Positions 7,102-15,700 of a stretch of DNA of 27,379 nt are shown piece by piece (the first letter of the stretch is position 1; every line of letters begins with the position of its first letter). Under the pieces are notes generated by a model that was not told the origin of the DNA, ran no database searches, and was given only the letters and a program-made list of their open reading frames with translations. The stretch is from a virus: IMG/VR virus record IMGVR_UViG_3300017917_004094, positions 1 to 27,379 of that record, one strand, 5' to 3'. A program made the position numbers and the translations under genes.

Positions 7102-7551
7102 ATGGTAGATTCGAGAGCAAAAGGAGCGCGCGGAGAGTATGCCGTGCGGGATCTACTTAGAGAATATACAAAGTTAGAGTGGGAGAGAACGCCAGGATCT
7201 GGAGCTCTTCCATATCTAAAGGGGGATTTATATATTCCTAATAAAAAACAGCAATTTATTATAGAAGTAAAAAACTATAAAGATAGTGCAATAACTGAAA
7301 AACTACTTACATCTAGTGTAGCTGATTTACACAAGTGGTGGATCAAACTTGAGCACCAAGCAAACTCAGCAAACTGTATACCAATACTTTTTTTCAAACA
7401 TGATAGAAGTAAATGGTTTATTGCTGTTAAAATTAAACCAACTAACTCAAAAAAATATCTTTACATGAACCTTCCGCCGTGCTACATTATGCTAGCTGAA
7501 GATTGGCTAAAAGAAGAATGGACAAATTATGCTGTTGAAATCAATGGTTGA
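7102..7551 (+). CDS. PD-(D/E)XK nuclease, Holliday junction resolvase-like
   Basis: This 149-residue protein has the core of the PD-(D/E)XK nuclease fold as seen in archaeal Hjc-type resolvases and phage endonucleases. The N-terminal helix RAKGARGEYAVRDLLRE carries E12. RTPGSGALPYLKGDLYIP contains D42 after the basic, Gly-rich loop. FIIEVKNYKD gives E55-x-K57 for metal binding and catalysis. The C-terminal half (ILFFKHDRSKWFIAVKI) completes the sheet. Context fits branch resolution: it lies with gp46/gp47-like proteins, a UvsW-like helicase and a FEN-type nuclease. A different role, such as nicking or packaging-related cleavage, is possible, since the fold alone does not fix the substrate. 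The end overlaps the next gene by 23 bases. Confidence 0.72.
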   Translation: MVDSRAKGARGEYAVRDLLREYTKLEWERTPGSGALPYLKGDLYIPNKKQQFIIEVKNYKDSAITEKLLTSSVADLHKWWIKLEHQANSANCIPILFFKHDRSKWFIAVKIKPTNSKKYLYMNLPPCYIMLAEDWLKEEWTNYAVEING

Positions 7552-8374
7552 GGAACCCAAGGATCCAAAAAATACGTTGATAGTGGATGCTCTTAACCTG
7601 GCTTTCCGCTGGAAACATGCTGGAAATATATACGATATGCCGTATGGATTCAACGATACAGTTCGATCGTTGGCCAAATCTTATGATTGTGGCAAAATTG
7701 TTGTACTGGCAGATGGTGGATCTGCTTGGAGAAAATCACTGCATCCAGGGTATAAAATGACTCGGCGTCTTAAGCACGAGAATGATACTCCGGAGGAAAA
7801 AGAAGCCTCTCAGGAATTCTTTGGATATTATGAAAAAACTCTTAAGGATTGCAAGTTTCCAGTTATTAAATTAGCTGGAGTAGAGGCAGATGATATCGCA
7901 GCATTTATGGTAGAGCATAAATATGATTTAGATATTAATTCTATTTGGCTTATTTCCTCAGATAAAGATTGGGATCTTCTAATAGAAGAAGATGTTTCCC
8001 GCTTCTCTACAGTTACTAGAAAAGAAACTACTGTTGATAATTGGGATTATCCGGTTAGCATTGAAGATTATGTTCACTTCAAAACGCTAATGGGGGACAA
8101 AGGTGATGATATTCCAGGAGTTGATGGAGTAGGTCCTAAACGAGCAGCAGATCTAATTGCTGAACATGGCTCTATCTTTGATATTATAGCTAAAATGCCT
8201 TTTAAAGGTAAAGCAAAGTATATCCAAGCACTTAATGAGGCAAAAGATCAACTTTTGCTTTCATATCAACTAATTGATATTAGATCATTTTGGGCTGATT
8301 CAATAGGTGATAAAATTCCTGAGCTAAAGCAAAAACTTAGCGAGATATACCCACAGGTAGTGTGGAAAGGATAA
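7529..8374 (+). CDS. 5'-3' exonuclease / flap endonuclease (T4 RNase H-like)
   Basis: This 281-residue FEN-family nuclease would remove RNA primers and 5' flaps during lagging-strand synthesis. Metal-binding acidic residues are visible: D20 (LIVDALNLAFRW), D62 (VVLADGGSAWR), E119/D121/D122 (GVEADD), D145/D147 (SSDKDWD), and D190/D193/D194 (MGDKGDDIPG). The helix-three-turn-helix DNA-binding region follows at DDIPGVDGVGPKRAADLI (193-210). Length fits stand-alone phage FENs rather than the Pol I N-terminal domain. The start is uncertain: ATG at 7529 or at 7544, neither with a strong ribosome binding site, both inside the previous gene, implying coupling. It ends one base before nrdA. Its Lys/Arg-rich helical arch region (about 66-90) includes RRLKHENDTPEEKEAS. 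Confidence 0.9.
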   Translation: MLLKSMVEEPKDPKNTLIVDALNLAFRWKHAGNIYDMPYGFNDTVRSLAKSYDCGKIVVLADGGSAWRKSLHPGYKMTRRLKHENDTPEEKEASQEFFGYYEKTLKDCKFPVIKLAGVEADDIAAFMVEHKYDLDINSIWLISSDKDWDLLIEEDVSRFSTVTRKETTVDNWDYPVSIEDYVHFKTLMGDKGDDIPGVDGVGPKRAADLIAEHGSIFDIIAKMPFKGKAKYIQALNEAKDQLLLSYQLIDIRSFWADSIGDKIPELKQKLSEIYPQVVWKG

Positions 8375-8375
8375 A

Positions 8376-10151
8376 ATGAAACTTGACTACAGTAGAGATG
8401 CTATACTAGATGAGTTTAGCATTAAAACACTAAAAGATAGATACATGCTACCTAGTGAAACCTCTCCTCAAGAGGCTTTTGCTAGGGCAGCTAAAGCATT
8501 TGCTGACAATGAAGATCATGCACAAAGACTATATGACTATGCTAGCCAACATTGGTTTATGTTTGCTACCCCACTATTATCTAATGGAGGTAGCTCACGT
8601 GGACTTCCTATATCCTGCTTCTTAAATTATGTTGATGATAGCAGGCATGGTATCACAGAAATTTTTACAGAAGATGCCTTTTTATCTTCAGTAGGTGGAG
8701 GGATTGGAACGTACTGGGGTGACATCAGATCTAATGGAGTAAAAACTTCTTCAGGTTCTGAAAGCACTGGGGTTATTCCATTTATGAAGGTTAGTGATTC
8801 CCTTATGCTTGCTTTCTCACAAGGAGTTACTCGTCGTGGATCTAATGCAGCCTATTTACATATTAGTCACCCTGAAATAGAGGAGTTCCTAGATATTCGT
8901 AAACCCACTGGAGATGCAAACCGTAAGTGTCTAAACTTACATCATGGTATTGTAATTCCAGATAAATTTATGCGTATCATTGAGAAAGCAACTGAAAATA
9001 AAGGCTTTGATGATTCTTGGCCCTTGATTGATCCACATAATAAGGAAGTTATTAAGATAGTATCTGCTAAGGCTTTATGGATTAAAATAATTCAAAATAG
9101 GGCTGAAACAGGTGAACCGTACATTATGTGGGAAGATACTGTTAATGATGATATTCCTGACTTCCAGCGGAGGCTGGGACTTAAGGTTCGTCAATCAAAC
9201 CTATGTTCTGAAATTACACTACCTACTGACCAAAATAGGACAGCAGTTTGTTGTCTATCCTCAGTTAATCTTGAGAAGTTTGATGAGTGGAAAAACAATG
9301 AACAATTTATTCCTGACTTAATTAGAATGCTGGATAATGTTATACAGTATTTTATAGATAATGCTCCAGAACAATTATATAAGGCAATATATTCTGCATC
9401 TAGAGAACGATCACTTGGACTTGGTGCTATGGGATTCCATGCCTACCTACAGTCAAAAGGTATCCCATTTGAGAGTCCTATGGCCAAAGGTCTTAATATG
9501 CGTATGTTTGCTAAGATTAAAGAAGAGGCAGTAAATGAGACCAAAAGGCTTGCCGAAGAAAGGGGACCGTGTCCCGACGCGAAAAATTTTGCTTCCATTA
9601 GAAATGCTCATCTTTTGGCTATTGCTCCTAATGCTAGTAGTAGCATTATCTGTGGCAACACTAGTCCAGGAATTGAGCCATACCGTGCGAATGTTTTTAA
9701 CCAAAAAACGATGAGTGGCACGTATATGTTAAAAAATAAGTACTTAGAACAAGTACTTGACAAACATGGAATCAATAATGAAAAAACGTGGTCTTCAATT
9801 ATGGCTAACAGGGGCAGCGTTAGCCACCTCGATCAGCTTACTCCTTATGAAAAAGATATTTTCAAGACAGCCGTTGAAATAGATCAGCGCTGGATAGTTG
9901 ATATGGCAGCGGATCGTCAAGAGCATATCTGTCAGTCCCAGTCTCTTAATCTTTTCTTTCCAGCTGATGTTAGTAAACAGGAACTGCACTATGTACATAT
10001 GATGGCATGGAAGCGGGGAGTAAAAACACTTTACTACCTTAGATCAGAAGCGTATCGTCGTTCTGATGATTTATCTAGAAAAACAGAGAAGTATAACTTT
10101 GATTTTTCTAAGCCAGTCTCAGATAGTGACTGTGTTGCTTGTGAGGGTTAA
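8376..10151 (+). CDS. nrdA: Ribonucleotide reductase, class I, large subunit
   Basis: NrdA reduces ribonucleoside diphosphates to deoxyribonucleotides for phage DNA synthesis. Catalytic residues are present: C81 (LPISC, like E. coli Cys225), N275/C277/E279 (QSNLCSEI, like Asn437/Cys439/Glu441), C292 (VCCLSSVNL, like Cys462), and the radical-transfer pair Y553/Y554 (TLYYLRSEA). The C-terminal CVAC (586-589) is the shuttle cysteine pair that passes electrons from a thioredoxin or glutaredoxin. At 591 residues it is much shorter than E. coli NrdA (761). No N-terminal ATP-cone is visible, so inhibition by dATP through that site should be lost. The specificity-site loop region (SVGGGIGTYWGDIRSNG) is present. 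AAAGGA precedes the ATG. The adjacent nrdB makes it class I. Confidence 0.95.
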   Translation: MKLDYSRDAILDEFSIKTLKDRYMLPSETSPQEAFARAAKAFADNEDHAQRLYDYASQHWFMFATPLLSNGGSSRGLPISCFLNYVDDSRHGITEIFTEDAFLSSVGGGIGTYWGDIRSNGVKTSSGSESTGVIPFMKVSDSLMLAFSQGVTRRGSNAAYLHISHPEIEEFLDIRKPTGDANRKCLNLHHGIVIPDKFMRIIEKATENKGFDDSWPLIDPHNKEVIKIVSAKALWIKIIQNRAETGEPYIMWEDTVNDDIPDFQRRLGLKVRQSNLCSEITLPTDQNRTAVCCLSSVNLEKFDEWKNNEQFIPDLIRMLDNVIQYFIDNAPEQLYKAIYSASRERSLGLGAMGFHAYLQSKGIPFESPMAKGLNMRMFAKIKEEAVNETKRLAEERGPCPDAKNFASIRNAHLLAIAPNASSSIICGNTSPGIEPYRANVFNQKTMSGTYMLKNKYLEQVLDKHGINNEKTWSSIMANRGSVSHLDQLTPYEKDIFKTAVEIDQRWIVDMAADRQEHICQSQSLNLFFPADVSKQELHYVHMMAWKRGVKTLYYLRSEAYRRSDDLSRKTEKYNFDFSKPVSDSDCVACEG

Positions 10152-11105
10152 ATGTTACTAGAAACTAGAGACTATTATAAACCTTTTGAATACCCATGGG
10201 CTTTTGAGGCATATAAAGCTCAAAAGAAAATGGAATGGCATCCTGAGGAGGTACCTCTTGCGGATGATATCAAAGACTATAATAATAAACTTAGTCCAGA
10301 AAATCGCAAGCTTATCACACAGATCTTTCGTTTCTTTACTCAGGGAGATGTAGATGTTGCTGGTGGATATTGCCAACATTATCTACCAACATTTAAACCA
10401 CCGGAAGTTCGTATGATGATGGCGTCATTTGCTAGTATGGAAGCTACCCATATTGAAGCATATTCACTTCTTATTGAAACGCTGGGATTATCTGATGATG
10501 AATACAAGATGTTTAATAACTTCAAGGCAATGCGGGAAAAGCATGAGTATCTTCAACGATTTAATATGGAGACACCTGAAAACATCGCAAAATCACTTGC
10601 AGTTTATTCAGGGTTTACGGAAGGAGTGCAACTCTTTTCCTCATTTGCAATCTTACTTAACTTCCCTAGGCATAACCTTATGAAGAATATGGGACAGATC
10701 GTATCTTGGTCTGTGCGAGATGAAAATCTTCATGTTGAAGGTATGACAAAACTATTTAGAACATACATTGAAGAAAATCCTCATCTTTGGACAGACTCTC
10801 TTAAGTCATCTCTCTATTCCATAGCAGAACGCATAGTAGAATTAGAGGATGCTTTCATTGATACATGCTTTGAAGGAGCTTCTATACCGGGACTTGTTCC
10901 AAACGATGTTAAAATGTATATTCGTTATATCGCTGGACGTCGCCTTAATCAGTTAGGATTAAAAAATATCTTCTATGTAAATGAGAATCCTTTACCATGG
11001 ATAGATGCTATGATTAACGCTGTTGAACATACTAATTTCTTTGAGAATCGTCCTACTGAATATGCGAAAGCTTCAACTACTGGTAACTGGGAGGACATCT
11101 TTTGA
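10152..11105 (+). CDS. nrdB: Ribonucleotide reductase, class I, small subunit
   Basis: NrdB carries the di-metal centre and stable tyrosyl radical that starts the NrdA reaction. All ligands can be placed: D66 (FTQGDVDVAG), E97 and H100 (MEATH), E157 (FTEGVQLF), E191 and H194 (RDENLH). The radical Tyr is Y104, with the E-x-x-H-x-x-x-Y spacing of E. coli E115/H118/Y122. The 34-residue spacing between E157 and E191 equals E. coli, while the segment between H100 and E157 is shorter. The C-terminal tail (STTGNWEDIF) is the probable NrdA-binding peptide. The ATG follows the nrdA stop directly, so the subunits are coupled. An intact radical Tyr argues against class Ic. No nrdI or nrdH is seen in the window. 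Confidence 0.95.
   Translation: MLLETRDYYKPFEYPWAFEAYKAQKKMEWHPEEVPLADDIKDYNNKLSPENRKLITQIFRFFTQGDVDVAGGYCQHYLPTFKPPEVRMMMASFASMEATHIEAYSLLIETLGLSDDEYKMFNNFKAMREKHEYLQRFNMETPENIAKSLAVYSGFTEGVQLFSSFAILLNFPRHNLMKNMGQIVSWSVRDENLHVEGMTKLFRTYIEENPHLWTDSLKSSLYSIAERIVELEDAFIDTCFEGASIPGLVPNDVKMYIRYIAGRRLNQLGLKNIFYVNENPLPWIDAMINAVEHTNFFENRPTEYAKASTTGNWEDIF
11089..11094 (+). promoter_or_regulatory. Ribosome binding site GGGAGG for the TTG start at 11102
   Basis: GGGAGG lies 7 bases before the TTG start of the methyltransferase and within the last codons of nrdB. The start overlaps the nrdB stop (TTGA), so this site decides an unusual start codon. Confidence 0.75.
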
Positions 11106-11719
11106 TAACCCATATTAGAGAGGGACTACAGGTAGGATTTAAAAATACTTGGACATGGCCAATCAAAGATGAGGGAGCCTGGGACTGGTTGCAATACGAA
11201 AAAGATCTTCCAGATCGTATAATGCCGTATGTAAAAAATAAAGACTGCTGCATTACAGCAGGTGCACATACTGGAGTATATGCTTATCAATATGCTAGAA
11301 TATTTAATAAAGTATTTGCATTTGAGCCACATCCCGTTAACTTCTATTGCTTATCAGAAAATGTAATTGAAGAAAATGTTATTAAGTTCCAAGCATGTTT
11401 ATCAAATCAAAGAAAAATGGTAGGGTTACATACAGAGCATATTCCTAATAGTGGAGGATACTATGTTGTACCTGGAAACTTATGTATGACTATGCTTATA
11501 GATGATATACCCGTACAGCCAGATCTTATACATCTAGATGTAGAAGGACATGAGTTCGAAGCTTTAAGTGGTGCAATTAATATCCTATCTACTTCTAGTC
11601 CTACTATAGTAATTGAGACAATACCAAATTACAGTACAGAAAAAGCTGAAAAATTATTATATAGTTTAGGCTATAAAGTAGCCGAAAAACTACGACATGA
11701 TACTATCTTTGTAAAATAA
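11102..11719 (+). CDS. FkbM-family SAM-dependent methyltransferase
   Basis: This 205-residue Rossmann-fold methyltransferase resembles the FkbM family, whose members O-methylate sugars and small molecules. The SAM-binding motif I is ITAGAHTGVYA (51-61), with Ala-Gly replacing the more common (V)D-x-G-A-N. FEPHP (74-78) is the acidic loop for the SAM ribose and is diagnostic for FkbM, as are LDVEGHE (145-151) and IET (171-173). The start is TTG overlapping the nrdB stop, supported by a strong ribosome binding site. It is the last gene of the plus-strand operon, just before the terminator. The substrate is unknown; capsule or LPS sugar, phage glycan or nucleotide are all possible. No membrane segment is present, so it acts in the cytoplasm. 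Confidence 0.85.
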   Translation: MITHIREGLQVGFKNTWTWPIKDEGAWDWLQYEKDLPDRIMPYVKNKDCCITAGAHTGVYAYQYARIFNKVFAFEPHPVNFYCLSENVIEENVIKFQACLSNQRKMVGLHTEHIPNSGGYYVVPGNLCMTMLIDDIPVQPDLIHLDVEGHEFEALSGAINILSTSSPTIVIETIPNYSTEKAEKLLYSLGYKVAEKLRHDTIFVK

Positions 11720-11722
11720 AAT

Positions 11723-11756
11723 AACCCCGGTAGTTTTCACTACCGGGGTTTTTTTA
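11723..11756. terminator. Bidirectional intrinsic terminator between convergent operons
   Basis: CCCCGGTAGT (11725-11734) and ACTACCGGGG (11739-11748) form a perfect 10-bp stem around TTTC, extended by AA/TT on the outside. Seven T follow on the plus strand, and the minus strand runs into TTATTTTATTTT. It fills the 34-base gap between the methyltransferase gene and the tail operon. The minus-strand stop codon (11754-11756) starts inside the T-run. Confidence 0.96.
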
Positions 11757-12407
11757 ATAGTTTGTCACATCAACAACAATAATACCATAATTTGGATCTG
11801 AGTAACTATCAGAATAGCCCGGAGTTCCACTATAAGTATAGTCTTCAAATGCTCCATCTGTTACTGATATAACATTAGAGCTAACTGTAATGTATCCTAA
11901 CGTACTACTATATGCAATAGTTCCACCTCCTAGATCATCGGCAGTCCAAGATAATCCATTACTTGTTTGTATAACAGCATAGCTTCTTCCACTCGTATAA
12001 GTACCAGGAGCAGAACCAGATATTCTTATAGGTTTTCCCCCTGTTTGGTATAAAAGAATACCTGAAGAATTATAGACCCGTAATCCTGCATTACCAGTTA
12101 CATTAACTCCCTGATCAAATACATAATAATTAAATGTAGTATTGTTAGTTCTAGACATTATAGTAAAAGTCCAAGTACTACCTGAAATAGATATAAAAAA
12201 GCTACAAACTGGATTACTATTATTACTAAGTGCAATCATTGGACTAATACAATTATTAACAGTAATTTGGGTTTTGTATACTGTTCCACCACCTACCGTT
12301 TGAGAGGTGTTACAGGTACCAGAGCCACTTTGTCGTAGTTGAAAATTTGGTCTTGAACCATCTATCTGGTAGACTCCATAATCATTTTTTATACGTAATC
12401 CAACCAT
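11754..12407 (-). CDS. Distal tail/fibre-associated protein with two GLR-type modules
   Basis: This 217-residue protein is probably a surface part of the tail tip or fibre; the exact role is unknown. It is rich in Ser, Thr, Gly and Asn with beta-sheet character and has no signal peptide. It contains two copies of a short module: residues 2-28 (VGLRIKNDYG...FQLRQSG) and 107-131 (AGLRVYNSSG...IRISG), each with GLR, a Tyr or Asp/Gly turn, and a closing Arg-x-x-G. The neighbouring 92-residue protein starts with the same module. From memory, small proteins starting with AGL-x-V-x-x-x-DG occur after the J gene in other siphoviruses. Three Cys (32, 53, 68) lie in the first half. It overlaps the upstream stop by TAATG and is the last gene of the tail operon before the terminator. 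Confidence 0.7.
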   Translation of the reverse strand: MVGLRIKNDYGVYQIDGSRPNFQLRQSGSGTCNTSQTVGGGTVYKTQITVNNCISPMIALSNNSNPVCSFFISISGSTWTFTIMSRTNNTTFNYYVFDQGVNVTGNAGLRVYNSSGILLYQTGGKPIRISGSAPGTYTSGRSYAVIQTSNGLSWTADDLGGGTIAYSSTLGYITVSSNVISVTDGAFEDYTYSGTPGYSDSYSDPNYGIIVVDVTNY

Positions 12408-12685
12408 TAGTATACTCCATAAATTAATTTATATGTTCCACTACCTCTACCACTCCACGACCAGCTTAGTAGCGTACCTGTAGTACTTATCGTGGGCATT
12501 TCTGCCCCAAAGCTAGCTACTGATACTATCATCCAAAACGGAGTTCCAGATGTTAAATCATTATCAGTTAAATTTCCATCTACAGTACCAGTAAGAGTTG
12601 TTACTCCTAGTACTCTACCAAGTTTGCTAGTTGTGTCAAATATAAGATTACCTGAAGCGTCATATTCTCTCAATCCTGCTGGCAT
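12407..12685 (-). CDS. Small tail-associated protein with one GLR-type module
   Basis: This 92-residue protein begins AGLREYDASGNLIFDTTSK followed by LGRVLG, a module seen twice more in the gene downstream. The rest is beta-rich (TPFWMIVSVASFGAEM; LLSWSWSGRGSGTYKLIYG) and looks like a small folded domain. It is probably a fibre tip or accessory component, judged only by place and composition. The ATG at 12685 lies 3 bases after the fibre stop and is inside a hairpin stem (12678-12704), so it is likely translated mainly by ribosomes finishing the fibre gene. GGTGA in the loop is the only ribosome-binding-site-like sequence. Confidence 0.7.
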   Translation of the reverse strand: MPAGLREYDASGNLIFDTTSKLGRVLGVTTLTGTVDGNLTDNDLTSGTPFWMIVSVASFGAEMPTISTTGTLLSWSWSGRGSGTYKLIYGVY

Positions 12686-12704
12686 ATGTCACCATATGCC
12701 TAGC
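12678..12704 (-). promoter_or_regulatory. Hairpin with GTGA tetraloop covering stop and start codons
   Basis: On the minus strand, GGCATATG and CATATGCC pair perfectly around the loop GTGA, a GNRA-type tetraloop. Three more pairs (GCT with AGC) extend it past one bulged base. The fibre stop TGA is in the loop and the start codon of the 92-residue protein is in the 3' arm, so the stem should hide that start until a ribosome translating the fibre opens it. Confidence 0.6.
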
Positions 12705-15700
12705 TGGACACGTAGTACGTTTGTACTATCATAAACTTCAATAATATTATCTTTGATCTCAACCCTAGCACCAGTAGTTGCTGTTCTAAGAGTACCTATT
12801 GTTGCTGTAATAGCTGATAGAGATGTAACATTCATTTTATTTGCGGCAACAGTACCAGTTACAAGTAGATTTCCATCTATAACTTCTGTTTGGTTATCCC
12901 ACGAAGTTCCGTTGTATATCCAAACAGACTGTCCTGTTGGGGCTCCTATTGTTCCTTTAAAGAACCAAGCTTGATCACCAGCTACAGCAGTACCTGGAGT
13001 AGTACCAACAAATACTCCTTTTGTCCAAGCTTCCGCTGCGTCTCCTGAAGTAGCTGGTAATCTACCGTCTGTTCCTGTAGCATAATCTATTGCATCAACA
13101 TCAATATGCCATCTACCAGCACCTCTAGCTCCATTGGTACCATTAGTACCATTAGTTCCGTTTGTGCCATTAGTTCCAGCCTTCGATTTACTAAAAGATT
13201 GAACTTTAGTTATAGTGAAGGAGGCTCCATTAATACGCTTACCAGTTATAGTGTAGGTTATAGAAGCCTGATCAGCAGTCATAGCACTATGATTATTTAC
13301 CGTAGCATATGTTCCGCTATCTGTTATACTACCAACCGTAATATTTGTTGGAGTACTAGATAGTGTCCATGAACTATTAGCCGTACCTACGCCATCATAG
13401 TTTAATTCTGTAGTACCTTCATATACTCGTATTGTGGTTCCACTACCATTATAGGTAGAAACTGTACCACCACTATCTGCAGGAAGAACATGTGCCTCAT
13501 TACTTAAAATAGCATCAAGAGAATTACTGCCATCATAGAGTTTAAGTATTGTTACTTCATCGAATTGACTTCCAGAAAGACAGCGTACTCTTAATGAAGT
13601 AGCTGATCCCCAAGCTGTATTGTCATGAGCCAGCGAGTATGTCGAAGAGGTTTGAGTTCCAGACAGGTTAGTCCAAGCAGTACCATTCCAATATTCCCAG
13701 TCATAAGTTGTAAGCCCCCCGAATAAGCTAGCAGAAAGTGTTATAGATAAGCTAACTGGAAGAGTTGCTCCAGCAAGATACTTAAATGTTTGATCTCCTG
13801 TTATAACAACATATTGTGCATTAGTACCATTTGTACCATCAGTACCTGCTTTTGACTTTGATATCTTATACACTTTATCTAGGGTAGCTGTACCATTAAC
13901 GGCTCTTAATGTAAAAGTTTCAGCATCAGTTGTCCAAGAAGCACCTGATAAGCTGTAAACCCCAGTAGTTTTATTTAATGTAAGAGTTAATCCATTTTGA
14001 ACTTTTGTCCATGTTGTGCCACCACCATCAGTTCCACCAACTATACTAAAGGTAGATGATGTTGTTACTTCTGTTGTACCCTTAAAAACCTTATAAGTAC
14101 CACCGGCATCAGTTAATGCATAACCTGTTCCACCAGAAGTAGCAGCAACTACATGTGATTCATTACTTAAATATGCATTATAAGAATTTTCCCCATCTGC
14201 AAGAATAGGAACAGTCTCAACATCTAATAGAGAAGTTGTTCCCCCAGAAAGATAGAGTTCTCCTTTAACATACTTAACACTACTTGGAATAGTATAAGTT
14301 CTTGATGTTTCATCGGCTGTACTTTGATCTTGAAGTGTAAAAGTTGTTCCGTTTGTACTAGTATATATTTTAAAACGTCCCGAATAAGCCACTGGAGCGC
14401 TAGTTCCGCTTATAGACCATCCATAAAAAGTTATAGTTGATGGTGTATACGTACCATCTGTATTTTGCTTAATACCTCCAACTGAAGGATCTAAGCGATA
14501 ATTAACTCCACCACCACCAGCTGCACCAGACTTAACTTTAGTAACCGTAAATCTAGCTTGACGAGTTACATATCCAGTTCTAGTAATACTAAAATCTACG
14601 TAAGCTTGATCCTGACTAATTGCAGTAACAGTATACTTTTTAGAGATTCCATCATCGGCAGTTGTTAGTGAACCAGTAACGCCTGTGGCTGAAGGAGTAA
14701 TTGTCCATAAGTTTGTAACATTAGTTTGACCAGAAAATACTTTAATTAGCGTTTCTGCTCCGGTAAAACCTACTGGAGTACCATCAGATAAGCAAGCTAT
14801 TGTATGCGCTTCATTTGATAAATCTACAGTAACTGCATCCGTTAATACTGGATTCCACTGTAGCGCATTAGCATCCCAACTATATACTTGATTAGAGTTG
14901 GTATCTAATACAGTTTCTCCATTATAAACACCAGTTATGGTTGTAATATCTATACTTCTTGTCCCAGTTAATCCTGTTACAGTTTGTACCCATTGAGTTC
15001 CATCCCATAAAAACATAATGGAGTCAGTAGTTCTAAACCATAAAGATCCAGCAGAAGGGCTAGTGGGAGCTGTTGCAGATTCTGTAATAGTACTTGGGCT
15101 ACCTTGTACCCACTCTGTTCCACTCCAACTATATATAAGATTATCAGTAGATAAAACAACTGTACGCCCAGCATAATTTCCCACAGTAGGTAAGGATGTA
15201 ACAAATTCTACTGGAGAATTATTCTCTGATTTAACTGTAAAGTATGGTTCAAGAGAATACGCCGAACCAACTCTAGTTATTTTACCTACAATAATATCAT
15301 TTATAATATCGGGATAATATCTGGGTATTTGCACATCCCCAGCAGTAGTGATAGGTCTATCTACTAATATTGCTTTATCATTAATATATTTGTTAAGTAT
15401 ACACCACTTATTTCCAACTTTTACTAATTGAGACTCTTTTCCCTGTAGCATTGAAAAACTAGATACACTACTTTTTATAACAGTATTATCTACCGTTACA
15501 TTTGCTGTAGCGGCTAGGGTAATCAATGCATCAATGGGTGGAGTATCTGTTATATCTTGATAATAAACTGCTTTTAAGCTTGTCGAGGAATCAGGAGATT
15601 GTGGAAGTTCTGTTATCTCTTTAAAGATCCTAAAACCAGTTGTAGTATCTGCTCCCGCATTAGTAGCAGTTGCAGTATTCCAAGTAACTGATGTAGTTGT

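Noticed and set aside
9738-9758. AAGTACTT repeated 5 bases apart in nrdA
   Set aside because: The 8-bp stem is AT-rich and within what chance gives in this window.
13133-13846. Short repeats as a possible CRISPR array
   Set aside because: The 9-bp units are adjacent, have no spacers, and code in-frame Gly-Thr-Asn triplets.
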